From the NCBI GenBank assembly GCA_026929865.2, contig CM049403.1, positions 23,182,001 through 23,246,000 on the forward strand: DNA of 64,000 nt. Direction: 5' to 3'. The notes under the pieces are model-generated. The model made no database searches, was not told the DNA's origin, and worked only from the letters and a program-made list of their open reading frames with translations. Of this stretch, positions 12,301 to 22,032 are shown in pieces (the first letter of the stretch is position 1; each line of letters opens with the position of its first letter). A program made the position numbers and the translations under genes. Source of the stretch: Hyperoplus lanceolatus. Its lineage: Eukaryota; Chordata; Actinopteri; Uranoscopiformes; Ammodytidae.

Positions 12301-15300
12301 GCATCTTCCTTCGTCCTGACAAAAAAACATATTTGCAATTTGCAAAACTGATTTTGATTTTAATCTTGGAGGAAGAAACTAGTTTGTTACAACTTGTGAC
12401 TAATGAGAAAATTCACTTTACTGCATAACATTTGGTATTACACAAATGTAAAAATAACTTCTATAAAATATTAGTATGTCACAATAGTTCAACGGAGCAG
12501 GAATCCTCTCGTTTGCTGTTTTAGTTTGATCACGTTTGGCATGAAGCTCTTCAATTAGACTTTGATAAAAACAGACAGTCTAGCAGTTGTCATGAGGACT
12601 TGTAATTTAAGGGCCTCTCGAGGAGTCAGGGCTGGCTGCCATGGTTACCAATTCCAGTGTTTGTTTTGTGCATTCAATTTATTTCCATGGTGACTGCATC
12701 CGACCAAGAATTCATAGCATTTACTCCTTTACACTTGGTGGTGTGTTTAATCAGTGGGACATTAACGCAGTGCCACTGCTATGGGGTTAGGGTTAGGCCT
12801 CATAGGCAACACATAGCTTTACATACTAATAAGAGGATCACACGATACCCCCCAATATTACCCCAGGCATAAAGTATTGAAAAAAAACAACCATCATAGC
12901 AAAACATTTACTTTTTTCATACATACATTTATGTAATTAATGTAATCTGGTTTTAAAATAAACAGATACCTTTTTTATTTTAGGAGTCATTTCATTGGCA
13001 TATTGTATTCAATGGATATACACTTTAATGCAAATGATACCTTTTATCTCTAGTACAATCCACATGAGAACGTTTTTACCCAGCTTTTAATCTGGTTTCA
13101 TTTAGTTTAAAGGTATTTAAGTAAACATTATTTGTATCATATTTATATGCTGAGATCATACAAATCCAAAAGAAGAGAGCGACCCTAGTCTCAGTGTGAG
13201 CTCCTGTCAATATAAAGACTGAATACATTTAGATCAAATAAAGACTTCCAATTTGTTCATAATGTAAAATGAATTATTAGAAAACCGTCTCAGAAGCAAT
13301 GATCCCCGTGATCCGTGGAATGTGCATAAAGGGGACACATACACGGTGCCTTTCAATAAGAGGCTTCAGCTCGAAAGTATTGCTTCTATTATGCGATAAT
13401 CAGGCTACTCCACATTTTCCAAAAGACTTGAAATCAATACATGGATATTGGATGGATGTGGCAATACTTGAAAGTGTATTTGAGTATCTTTTGATGGGTG
13501 CAACATCTTTATAAAGCTTAGGGGGCACAAATGTAGCAACGTTGATTTGAACAGAGATATTCCAATAAAATTATTCCCAGATGATAATCGCCCACTGAAA
13601 TCAAGCCTGAAGAGGGCAATCAGGCCAACTATAAAGACAGAGAAGAGTGCAATTACACTGGCTGCTCCATCTTCTTCAACTTTGGTGGAGGTCAATCAGT
13701 TTCACAGACGTGGGCAGGTTTCTACAGGAGGAGCTTACAAACGTCTAGGCTTGAACTTTTGGGTTGTGAAAAGTGTCCCATGGGGTTGCAATGGAGATCA
13801 ATGGTGTAAGTAGTAACGCTCTGACTATATGCCTATATCTGCTCTCATTACAACAAAGACCAGCCATTAAATTTGCAGCACTGTGTACTATAAATGTCTA
13901 CAAAAACACAGAGACAAACCTGTATAAGAGTGAAAAGCGTATGGAAATAAATATAGCCAATGATCGTAGGGGAGAGTGGCCTAAGTTGTGCATTTTGGAA
14001 GTTATTCCACCCCTTGTTTCTAGAAAACCGTGGAAGAAATTGGAAATGTGACCACATATTTAAGAAGAGCCATCCATTTGACTCATCCTATAAAGAAGGG
14101 AGACACAAGGAATAAGATATAAGCACATTTAAGCTCAAAATACTGTGTTTTGCCTTTCAAAGTAAAATTTCCATGATCAAGGTTTTTTGATTATTGTGTC
14201 TGAACAATTATTTACAAGTTTGAAAACATTTGACACATGTTTTAGTGCTTTGGTATGCTACATTTTGAGTCTATACAGTTAGCACGATGTCAGCCCTAAA
14301 CTGCTGCATCATGCTTATTATCCACATTTCTGGGGATGGGGTGATTTGTGCCAAAGGGCCTGGGTGAGTTATAAATAAGTAAGTAAGTAAAATGTATTTA
14401 TAAAAGCACATTTATGACAGTTTGCACTGTCCAAAGTGCTGTACATAGTGCATTCAGTAGGTAAACAATGAAGGTAAAATAACAATAACCAAAATAAAAG
14501 ACGTAAAGCCCATACATCCACATAAACACAGATAGTAGTGCAGAGGTAAGATAGTTAATGGGGAGGAAACACCAGGGTGTACATATGGGTTTTGAGCCTT
14601 GATTTAAAGGCAGAAATGTAGGGGAATCACATTTGTCAGGTGGCAGTTGGTTCCACAAGCACGGAGCAACTAGTGCAAAGTACATTTCTGAGAGTTGTGC
14701 CAGTGGCATGGCTGTATACGCTGGTCACCAAAAGAAAGTGATTGTCTACAGTAGCTCAGAAGAGAGTGACATCTCAATTCCACTTAACGACACCACTGAT
14801 GAGAGTTCAGATGGCCAGAAAGATGATGATGGTGACTTTGTCATTGTGAGCTTTGCAGGTAAAACCATTAGATCTGCTAGGCCTTGTTTAAGAAAATTGT
14901 CCTTCAATCTTTGTCAACTATTTACTTTATTTACTTTAAATAAACCTTAAACAAGTAATTGTCTAATGGATTTGTCTTACATTACAGTTTATGAGATATA
15001 TAGCAATGGCACAATTCACCCCATGGTATTCTCTCCAACCGCAAAACTTACACCACACCGGGGGCAAGTTGTGCATCAAGACAACTTTTTTTCCGAAAGC
15101 TATATTTCTTCAACAGTTTATTCCAGATCCAAAGTTTTTATTGCCAGGGATGCACAACACCCTGCAATATATGTACATATTTGAGTTGGAGACTTTACTG
15201 TCAATGCCTTACTTTAAAGTCACTTTGGGTGAAAAGTTGCACAATTTAGGCCACTCTCCCCTACATGGATTCTTTAGGAACCCATGACAGGGGTTGTTGG

Positions 15301-16286
15301 TTGTGTTGTGATTTGCTCTTATCTGAAATTGCTGGTCTTTCAGTAATAGGCTATATTCCCCTGTGTAAGAGTCCAGAGGATTCAGAGCCAGGTCTGTTGC
15401 CTATTTCAAACACAGCTCCAGCCATCCACACTTCCCCTCCCACTCAGCATGTAAGGCGTTTTTTCAAATGCAAATTCTAAGGGTCTTTGTTTGGTCCTAT
15501 CTGGAGGCCCTCCAATGGCACATGTGGGACACCAAACATCTCCTCCGCCCTCCGGACGCATGATGCATGTAGCTGGTTTATCTGTGTGTTTGTTTCAGCG
15601 GTGATAAGAAGACATTTCATTACTGCCTGTTTTGTACAGCCACAGACACATATTGCCTACCCCTTTTGTCCAATGACTTATACACCCATCCCCCCTTCCA
15701 ATACCTGCCAAACCATGGGTCACCACCACCATGCCCCTATTGTTAGATATATTTTTCTAATCTTTCAGTCCTTTGAAAATGTGTACAAGAGATCACCATA
15801 GGCAATGATGTCAGCTCACAGTCGTAATTGATATTCCTAGCATGGGCTGGTTGAAAATGCAAGCGAAATAGGCTACTAGATTCAAATTCAAAACAGAGAA
15901 ACTGGTGTAAGCTTTGACTTAATTTCAATGTTTAAGGAAAGTTTAGCAAGAAAAGGGTTACACAAATGTTTTGAAACTGCATAGGGTAAAGTAAAGATGG
16001 GATGTAACATCTAGGCTACTCAATCCAGTTGTGTTGAGGGTCAACTGCAAAAAGCCCAGCAAGTCTTTCCTTAAGTGACAAAGGCGATTACCATTAAAGC
16101 CTGAATACAGAACTGTATGGTGATGATATAGCTAACAGCTACACAGACATTCATGGTAAACAATAACTTCCAACTCAACTCAGAGCCACGGGAAAAGAGC
16201 GGTCACTTACCATCGATCACAAACAGTGATGTGATGAGAATTGTGCATGCAAGATATTCAAAATGATGATCACGAATGAAATCCAT
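117..16286 (-). CDS. crb1: crumbs-family cell-polarity protein, probably Crb1 (3' end of long form outside window)
   Basis: Crumbs proteins are type I membrane proteins that organise apical junctions and photoreceptor polarity. The coding exons I can join on the minus strand are 16286-16211, 12214-11978, 11157-10962, 10756-10617, 10396-10214, 8401-7439, 5911-5361, 5213-5048, 4104-3156, 1145-1020 and 363-237. Every junction is GT-AG and every phase matches, giving exactly 1238 codons. Domain order is signal peptide, eight EGF repeats, LamG1, EGF, LamG2, two EGF-like repeats, LamG3, then five EGF repeats. The canonical membrane and cytoplasmic exon (FERM and PDZ-binding tail) is not in the window and must lie below position 1. 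I prefer crb1 over crb2 because of the linkage to axdnd1/nphs2/tdrd5 and the terminal exon; crb2 remains possible. An alternative first exon and a readthrough end are listed separately. Introns carry several MITEs. Confidence 0.85.
1020..1145 (-). CDS. crb1: crb1 exon: penultimate EGF repeat
   Basis: 126 nt. The acceptor is TCTAG|C; a nearer CAG six bases downstream would break the phase, so I chose the one that keeps it. Donor ACAG|GTGGGA. It encodes [16 protein letters not shown] and ends GFMGHR, with the Arg codon split. Confidence 0.85.
2399..2944. mobile_element. fold-back MITE, crb1 intron (copy A)
   Basis: The ends are inverted copies reading TAAAGGTGGAGTCAGC then ATTCT. The inverted similarity runs inwards: the cacagcataggctctgtaaa region on the left matches an inverted tttacagagtctaggctgtg region on the right. 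The element is thus a long imperfect palindrome of about 546 bp with no coding capacity. Target duplication unclear. Confidence 0.75.
3156..4104 (-). CDS. crb1: crb1 large exon: LamG3 and three EGF repeats
   Basis: 949 nt with acceptor TCCTAG|GT and donor GCAA|GTAAGT. It encodes a LamG domain ([17 protein letters not shown] to the cysteine before the EGFs), then EGF repeats starting [23 protein letters not shown] and [12 protein letters not shown]. The LamG3 holds an acidic insertion ([17 protein letters not shown]). Confidence 0.92.
5048..5213 (-). CDS. crb1: crb1 exon: EGF-like repeats after LamG2
   Basis: 166 nt with acceptor CCTCAG|AGG and donor GAAT|GTAAGT. It encodes a complete EGF ([17 protein letters not shown]) and a second, less regular cysteine-rich module ([13 protein letters not shown]) whose last cysteine is completed by the next exon. 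Confidence 0.88.
5361..5911 (-). CDS. crb1: crb1 exon: LamG2
   Basis: 551 nt with acceptor TTAACAG|AA and donor CAGT|GTGAGT. It encodes one laminin-G domain, starting [17 protein letters not shown] and ending with [16 protein letters not shown] and a closing cysteine. Phases fit 7439 upstream and 5213 downstream. Confidence 0.92.
6069..6198. mobile_element. fold-back MITE, internally deleted (copy B)
   Basis: Same family as 2399-2944. The arms contain CAGTGATTCTGGAGAATGCT and, inverted, AGCATTCTCCAGAGTCGCTG, with the shared AAAATCAGTGAAT motif. The centre is missing, leaving a hairpin of about 130 bp. Confidence 0.65.
7146..7412. mobile_element. fold-back MITE, degraded (copy C)
   Basis: Contains the family's AAAAGGTGGGGTC start, the CAGTGTTAGTACACAGC and GCTCTGTAAA blocks and their inverted partners, and ends with a GATTTTGACAACAAGGATTA block. 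It lies about 27 bp from the 3' end of the LamG1 exon. Confidence 0.55.
7439..8401 (-). CDS. crb1: crb1 large exon: EGF 7-8, LamG1, EGF 9
   Basis: 963 nt with acceptor GAACAG|GT and donor GAGG|GTATGT. Order: two EGF repeats ([27 protein letters not shown]), a laminin-G domain ([14 protein letters not shown] through [12 protein letters not shown]) and an EGF ([14 protein letters not shown]). The LamG has the usual GEWHSVE strand and the late cysteine pair. The exon is shared by both inferred isoforms. Confidence 0.92.
9008..9059 (-). CDS. crb1: crb1 alternative first exon with its own signal peptide (short, B-like isoform)
   Basis: The minus strand reads ATGATG and then a hydrophobic leader, [17 protein letters not shown], ending in one G before a strong donor (CAG|GTAAGA). 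The G joins GT TCC CTC TGC at the start of the LamG1-containing exon (8401), giving Gly-Ser-Leu-Cys and an immediate EGF repeat. The exon therefore starts a protein that skips EGF repeats 1-6. A compact hydrophobic leader followed by a consensus donor in the right phase is unlikely by chance. Mammalian CRB1 has a described short isoform (CRB1-B) with an internal promoter, and I infer this is the fish equivalent. Combined with the readthrough end at 117 the product is 1017 residues. A uORF overlaps the start codon. Confidence 0.7.
9228..9233 (-). promoter_or_regulatory. possible CRX/OTX core site upstream of crb1 alternative start
   Basis: The minus strand reads TAATCC (in TTAATCCC), the core of CRX/OTX binding sites, about 170 bp upstream of the alternative ATG. 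A six-base match is weak evidence on its own. I list it because the mammalian short isoform is photoreceptor-enriched. Confidence 0.2.
10214..10396 (-). CDS. crb1: crb1 exon, EGF repeats 5-6
   Basis: Acceptor ATTCCAG|GG and donor ACAG|GTCAAT. It ends EGF 5 (GFEGRQC) and encodes EGF 6 ([14 protein letters not shown]). EGF 6 carries an insertion of roughly 20 residues between its third and later cysteines (around [17 protein letters not shown]). The exon ends in phase 1, the same phase as the alternative first exon at 9008, so either can splice to 8401. Confidence 0.87.
10617..10756 (-). CDS. crb1: crb1 exon, EGF repeats 4-5
   Basis: Acceptor GTCTCAG|C and donor CCAG|GTACAG. It completes EGF 4 ([15 protein letters not shown]) and starts EGF 5 ([13 protein letters not shown]). 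140 nt, with phases that fit both neighbours. Confidence 0.87.
10962..11157 (-). CDS. crb1: crb1 exon, EGF repeats 3-4
   Basis: Acceptor TTCACAG|GG and donor GA|GTGAGT. It encodes calcium-binding EGF modules starting [15 protein letters not shown] and [15 protein letters not shown]. The last codon is split and becomes Asp when joined to the exon at 10756. Confidence 0.9.
11978..12214 (-). CDS. crb1: crb1 exon, EGF repeats 1-2
   Basis: Acceptor CTATAG|GT at 12216-12215 and donor CTG|GTGAGT at 11977. It encodes two EGF modules, starting [15 protein letters not shown] and [16 protein letters not shown]. The second has the D-x-N-E pattern of calcium-binding EGF and finishes in the next exon. Phase 1 at both ends. 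Confidence 0.88.
13966..15264. mobile_element. degenerate DNA transposon with about 31-bp terminal inverted repeats
   Basis: The left end reads GTAGGGGAGAGTGGCCTAAG and the right end, inverted, GTAGGGGAGAGTGGCCTAAA; similarity continues for about 31 bp with three mismatches. Length 1299 bp. The inside holds a short acidic coding remnant (around [16 protein letters not shown], 14740-14850), the kind of tail seen in some pogo/Tigger-like transposases, and a minus-strand LINE fragment. The target duplication could be TA or an imperfect hexamer. Family assignment is a guess. It sits in crb1 intron 1. Confidence 0.65.
14372..14715 (-). mobile_element. 3' end of an L2-like LINE, nested in the TIR element
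   Basis: The minus strand keeps the C-terminal reverse-transcriptase motif [11 protein letters not shown], typical of L2/CR1-group LINE ORF2 ends. It then has a short 3' UTR ending in a (TTAC)n tail at about 14372-14390. 5'-truncated and not functional. Confidence 0.55.
16211..16286 (-). CDS. crb1: crb1 canonical first coding exon with signal peptide
   Basis: An ATG at 16286-16284 opens 25 codons plus one base. They include a hydrophobic run ([12 protein letters not shown]) suited to a signal peptide. The donor is GATG|GTAAGTG. The single left-over G joins the GT that starts the exon at 12214, making a Gly codon followed by ALPERPPST and the first EGF repeat. The following intron is about 4 kb and holds an old DNA transposon. 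I did not identify a promoter. Confidence 0.75.
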
Positions 16287-16819
16287 AATCGTGCAGGGAA
16301 CTCATCCTGCTCGTTGTGTTGTAAGTCTTGTCATAACACGGATCTCTCTGCTTATGCGTCTGTCTGTATGCTCATCTGTTGTCAACTCCAGACCCACTTG
16401 ATGAGCACTTCTCCTCCTACTGGAGAGCATCACCAAGAGCCCCCATCATCCCACATAAAATGCAGGGGGGGAGATGGTACGAAAAGAAAAAAACAAAAGA
16501 GGCTACACGCACGTAGCATAGGCTACATGGTGACAGGTGTTGCATGTTACATTGGAGGAAGTTACAGCGTCACACTGCAAAGACAGGATTATGATCTCTA
16601 AATGTAGGCTAGGCTTCAGCATTTTTAGAAAAGCAATTGAGTTGATAGGCTATAGGCTAGTGTCCACAATTAGGCTAGCATATTATTATTTTTTACAAAT
16701 AGCTTATATAGGTTAGATATTTAAACTTTTTAATGTTTGGTTTAAGCATTAGGCTAAGTCATGGGGGGGGGGGGGGGTAAGTAACTAGGCCTATATTAAA
16801 ATTAAAACGATTTGCCTAT
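16287..16819. other. crb1 upstream region
   Basis: 5' side of the crb1 long-form first exon. No TATA box or clear motif seen. It has a G-run near 16763-16777 and otherwise unremarkable AT-rich sequence up to the hAT target duplication. Confidence 0.4.
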
Positions 16820-16994
16820 GTGATAAACAGTGTTGGGAATAACGCCGTTCTTTTTTCAGTAACGGCCTAATCTAACTAATTACTTTTTCCGTCGTTACAA
16901 CGCCGTTATCGTTACTGAACGTTAAATGCGGTGCGTTACTGTGAATTGATTGAATAAATTGTGTAATCCGAGCGCACCCCTGGCTCCATACTAC

Positions 16995-17946
16995 TGTAAT
17001 AAACCTTGCCTCTGGATTAGAGGAGATAGAGAGCACCTTAACAGTTATGCAAGGAAACAAAACGAGGAGGACACTGAAGAATACCAATCAATTATCTTTA
17101 TTGAACATCATGTAGGAGACACGGGACGGGAACACATGTGGAAGAGCCTTTAGGTTAGACCCTCTTTTCTGGTGACACTTCTCAGGCATTAAGGGCATTA
17201 GCCACCCACACAAACCCCCAGCAACAGGGCACGGCACACAAATGCTGCTATGCAGCCACACCAAACCCCTTAGGGCACTGCACATCAAATCTGCACTGCA
17301 ACCCACTACACGGCAACCCGTGGCGTCAGAGCCCCCTGTGCGCACTGGACGAGTTGTTACCCCTACTATTTCCCCCACTAGGTCCCCTGTACTGCCGCGT
17401 CTAATTAAAATACAATTAATTAACAAAGCTATAAACACACAATACAAATACATATATATCTATATCTAAAAGCTACTTAACTCTCCCAGGAGTTGAGACC
17501 CCCCCCTCGGGGTCTGGGCTTTGGCGCTGGTCCGGATTGGCTGACATGCACGGCTCCGGTCCAACGCAGCGAGGCAGCTCCACAAACTGCAGGAGAGCCT
17601 CTACACCAATTGGAGAGCGGTTTGAGCACTCCTAAATGATCCCCACCCTATCAGTAACTCGCCCTCAATACTGGAACCTTTCCCTTACTCTATTGCTATC
17701 TTCACCGCCGGCACCCCTAGCGGCATGCGAACGGCCCCACCCCCCAGGCCTGAGTGCATTCGGCTTTTAGAATGGATCTTAGTTGGGCACAAGCCCTGTA
17801 ACATTCAGTCCGCTCCCCAACAACCTGACTGTCATCTGTCTGCCCTTTTTCTAACCTCCTACCCACTCCCTTCAGCTGCATCGCATCATCTTAATTAACA
17901 ACCACTCTGTGGCTCACTCTCTGATCACAGCCCATGGTTCACTACA
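16995..17946 (-). repeat. 3' LTR of the Ty3/gypsy element
   Basis: 952 bp, from TGTAATAAACC to GGTTCACTACA in plus-strand reading. By eye it differs from the other LTR by about three substitutions and three length changes: an extra AAGGGCATT near 17190, a TA-run difference near 17450, and a shorter C run near 17505. Confidence 0.93.
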
Positions 17947-17960
17947 CTCCTCCCTCCTTT
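17947..17960 (-). other. polypurine tract of the Ty3/gypsy element
   Basis: The minus strand reads AAAGGAGGGAGGAG, directly abutting the TG start of the 3' LTR. This is the expected place and composition for the plus-strand DNA primer in reverse transcription. Confidence 0.85.
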
Positions 17961-17980
17961 AAATGTGACTCAACCCAGAG

Positions 17981-18463
17981 TCAGGGCATCTCATAGTCCC
18001 GGGACCACACGGGCGGCCTCCTGTGCCTTGTTTGGCGCGTCTCTTGTAACGTCTCTTGTCTGTTCTGTGTCTCTCCTTCTGGTGATGCCTGACTCAATGT
18101 CAGACTAGCTGTCGCGCTCTCCTGCGGGATAAGTCTAGCCGTCTGACTGATGCTTGGCTCCCGATTGGCTGGTGGCTGAACACTTGGCATCGGTCCCCCT
18201 GTCTGCCTCTCCTCCCCCACCAAAAGGTCGCTCGAGTGGGCCGCGCTCTCCTGCTGTGCTGGTCGACCAGGCCTCTCATTTTCGGCCCTCCCCCCGGCAC
18301 CTCCTGCCTTCCAACAGACCCAGCCTGTGCTGCCATTTGTTTCTGGGGATCTGGTCTGCCGCCTTGGTGAGCCGCCCTGGTTCCTTGTCTCTGATACAGG
18401 GGAGAGGAAAGGTTTAAGTCGGTTGAAATGCACAATCATCTCTAGGCCACCCTCCACTAGCAC
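17981..18463 (-). pseudogene. pol: Ty3/gypsy pol C-terminal tail
   Basis: Same frame as the integrase segment, separated from it by one stop codon. It starts with the GPY-module continuation (MIVHFNRLKP) and is followed by a low-complexity hydrophilic tail rich in Pro, Arg, Gln and Ser. It ends 35 bp before the 3' LTR, with the polypurine tract in between. Confidence 0.7.
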
Positions 18464-18469
18464 TATCCT

Positions 18470-19390
18470 TTATAGTACATCTGTCACCCTCTCTATGACC
18501 TTGTAGGGACCCCTAAATTTTCTTTGCAACTTGGGACAGAAACCTTTTTTTCTAGCCTGTGTTCGAACCCAAACCAACTCTCCCTCCGAGTAGTACTGCC
18601 ACTTGACCCTTACATCGAAAGCTTCTTTCTGTCTACCCGAGGCCCTAGCCTGGTGCCCTTTTACCGCCCCCACTACCGTGGATAAGGTGTCACACAACCT
18701 TGAGACATACTCTGTAACTGCAGAGAACTTCTCTCTTTCCCCCAGACCCAACATGATATCCACTGGTAGAACCATCTCTTGTCCAAACAAAACTTTAAAG
18801 GGTGTGAATCCTGTGCTCGAATGCACACTACTTCTATACACCAACATTACATAAGGCAACAGCACATCCCAGTTGGATTGGTTCTCCTCCACAAACAAAG
18901 ACAGCATAGACAGCAATGTCCTATTAAACCTTTCCACCATCCCGTCTGACTGGGGGTGATAAGGAGATGTGCGTATCTTATTAATGTTTAGCAGCTGGCA
19001 CACTTCTTTGAACAATTTTGACTCAAAATTTCGTCCTTGATCTGAGTGAATGGTGCGTGGGGCCCCTAAGCGACAGACCCACTGTTCTACCAGAACTTTT
19101 GCCACTGTCTGAGCCTCTTGGTTGGGGAGGGGGAACGCCTCAGTCCATTTAGAAAAGTAGTCTCCAATTACCAAGATGTACCTGTTTCGACTAGATGTTT
19201 CTGGGAGAGGCCCTAAGATGTCTAATGCAACACGCTCGTAGGGCCTTGAGGCTACAATAGACTGAAGGGGGGCACACGGCTGCTGTCCGCTTATCTTTCT
19301 GGACCCACAGTCTATACACTCCCTACACCAACGCTTGACGTCCCCAAACCAACCCAGCCAGTAGAAACGGTCCTTTACTTTGGCCTGCAA
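18470..19390 (-). pseudogene. pol: Ty3/gypsy pol, integrase part (displaced frame)
   Basis: This continues pol after the frameshift: zinc-finger cysteines (CRECIDCGSRK), the DDE core with D in VALDILGPLPE, D in IHSDQGRNFES and E in SPYHPQSDGMVERFNRTL, and a GPY/F-type C-terminal module (KFRGPYKVIERVTDVL). It is cut by an in-frame TAA at 18472-18470. The frame reopens directly downstream with VLVEGGLEMIVHFNRLKPF, the usual continuation of this module, and runs to 17981. The stop looks like a point mutation. Confidence 0.88.
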
Positions 19391-22032
19391 CTTCTGGATG
19401 CCCAGGTGCCCCCCGTGACAGAATTATGCAACTGATCCAAAACTTTTGGCACAAGGGATTTTGGAAGTACAACCTGAACCTGCATAGCTGCATCTGAGTT
19501 AATGGGTGGTAACCTCACTAGCCTATCCCCCTGAATCTGTAGCTGAGCCCACACTGGTGCAAATCTCTGCAACTCCTTAGGGGGCTGAAGGCCTACATTC
19601 TCTCCTCCCAGAAGAGCTATCACCTGTTGCAGCTCCACATCATCTCTCTGAGCTTTTACCAGCTCATCTATTACTTCTGGCTCTGCGGGAGCCGAGGCCC
19701 TAACATGTTTGACAGCACATGGAGCCTCAAAAACAGGTAACTCGTCTCCCCTGTATTCAGTCATGGTGGGTGGGCTATCTGTCTGGAATGCAGGTAACCT
19801 GGAAAGGGCATCAGCATTAGTGTGTACACGTCCAGGGCGGTGGACAATTTTATACTGGAAACTGGCCAACTGCTCCAACCACCTAGCTAGCTGACCCTCT
19901 ACACCCTGGAAATTGTGCAGCCATCTTAGAGAATTATGGTCTGTTCTCAGCACAAACTCCTTCCCCAGCAAGTAGTGCTTGAAATACTTTGTGAATGTCA
20001 CCATACCAAGTAACTCCTTTTTGGTTGTAGCATATTTCCTCTCCTGTTTAGTCAAGGCCCTGCTAGCATAAGCTATGACTTGCTCCTGCCCACCCTCTTC
20101 CTGCGACAAGACTGCCCCAATTCCTACATCACTAGCGTCTGTGTCTAAGATAAATGTTTTGTGGGGATCAGGGTACGCCAGAATGGGGGCCGACATTAAG
20201 CCCAGCTTTAGTTTTTCGAAGGCTGACTGACATTCCTCTGTCCATTTGAAACGCCTACCCTTCTCTGTGAGCTGGTGCAAGGGGCGTGCAAAATCTGCAA
20301 AGCCTTTAACAAACTTCCTATAGTAGGAGGCCAGACCAACAAAACTTCTGACTTCAGTCTGGTTCTTCGGAACTGGCCACTGTCGTACTGCCTCTACCTT
20401 GGCCGGGTCAGCTTCTACCCCACTTGCTGAAATGATGTGGCCTAAATACTGCACCTGAGTGGCAAACAAATTGCACTTGGCTGGCTTGACTTTTAGATTA
20501 GCCTGACACAACTTTGTGAGCACCTCATCCAGTCGTGTTAAATGTTCCTGGAAAGTCCTCCCAAACACAATGATATCGTCTAAGTACACTAAGCACGTTG
20601 TCCACTGTAGGTCTGCCAACACCAGATCCATCAACCTTTGGAAGGTGCTTGGGCTATTGCACAGGCCGAAACTTAGAACATTGAACTCAAAGAGACCTTG
20701 TTTTGTGATGAAAGCAGTTTTGGATTTATCTTTAGCGTCGACCTCGACCTGCCAGTGGCCACTGGCTAAGTCAAGAGTTGAAAACCAACAAGCATTACTC
20801 AAACTGTCGAGTGCATCATCAATGCGTGGGAGCGGATAGGCGTCTTTTCGGGTACGGTCATTTAGTTTTCGATAGTCTACACAGAAACGCAGACTTCCAT
20901 CTCGTTTACGGACCAGCACAACTGGCGCTGCCCAGGGGCTATTTGAGGGCTGGACAATGTCATTTTCTAGCATCTTTTTGAGATGATCCGCAACCTCATG
21001 CTGCAAATGAAGGGGTACACGTCGGGGGGGGGGCAACTTTACCGGTCTAGAATCACCTGTGTCAATCTGGTGCAAAGTGAGGTGGGTTCTCCCCAAATCA
21101 TTTTCTCCTGTGCTAAAAATTGACAAATTACGGTAAAGCAAATCACGGATGGCTGGCATTTGAGTTCTCTCAAAACCTCTCTGATTTAAACCCAGTTTTT
21201 CTATCAACCCATCAGTTGTCCAAGGTACATGTGACAAACTCCCGCTTTCTACCGCTCCCATATGTTCTGCCCTACTGCCCACTTCAATGTCAGTATGCAA
21301 CATGCCTACTTTCATCCCTGCCTTGAGTGTGAGAGCCTCATCAGTAACATTAATGACCCGGACGGGCACAGCTCCGTGATCTACCTGACAGACTACACGG
21401 GCAACCATGACATTACAATGAGAAGAAACTGAATCAGACGGCTCCAACATTCCCTCCCTGACAGGACCAACAGAATTTTCTATTCTACCAGTGACGATGG
21501 CTTCACTGCGAGGGGGAATTACTGTGTCTAAGGGAAGTGTAACAGCCTGTGGCTTATCTATATCTGCTGGGACCACAAGGGGGAATAGTTTACCCATTAT
21601 TCTGCATTCTTTCTTCCCAAAGTCTACCACCACCCCGTATTTCTGTAGAAAGTCGAAGCCCAACAGAATTTCTTGGGATGGCACATCAGCAACTAAAAAC
21701 TCTGCCATCAATGCTAGCGAATCAAACTGACACACAGTGTGCCACTTTCCCAGGATTCCCATCCTCCCCCCATTAGCAGCAGACACATCCCCTTGATGGT
21801 CTAGTAACTCAACCCCACCCTTAGTTGTTTCTAACCAGACCTGTTTAGGGATCACTGATATTGTTGCGCCACTATCCACTAACACAAGGGAATCTACTCC
21901 CCCTACTTTAGCTGCAATATACCCTGAACCCCCATGCTTACTTGCAAAGGCCACCATCGTACCATTGTACTTGGGGGCAGGCAGTTGGCCTGCTTTACCT
22001 GCCCCCTCTAGTTTCCCTGCAGATAGGGGCAA
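19375..22032 (-). pseudogene. pol: Ty3/gypsy pol, protease - reverse transcriptase - RNase H part
   Basis: 885 open codons in the -1 frame relative to gag. In order I see: an aspartic protease motif (VLVDSGATISVIP, about residues 48-60), a reverse transcriptase with the YLDD catalytic box (VYLDDIIVFG) and the LRFCVDYRKLN motif, RNase H (ILDTDASDVGIGAVLSQE), and the start of the integrase zinc-binding region (LDQLHNSVTGG). The frame is lost at a run of six C/G bases (19409-19414), where one base appears to be missing. After this the ORF soon stops at 19375. A sequencing error in the homopolymer is possible. Confidence 0.88.

Noticed and set aside
12781..12800. TTAGGG-like motif (GGGTTAGGGTTAGG)
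   Set aside because: Only two units; too short to be an interstitial telomeric repeat.
16872..17469. Open frames inside the LTR, repeated at 22977-23475
   Set aside because: They lie in the LTRs, occur identically in both copies and show no recognisable domain. LTRs are normally non-coding.
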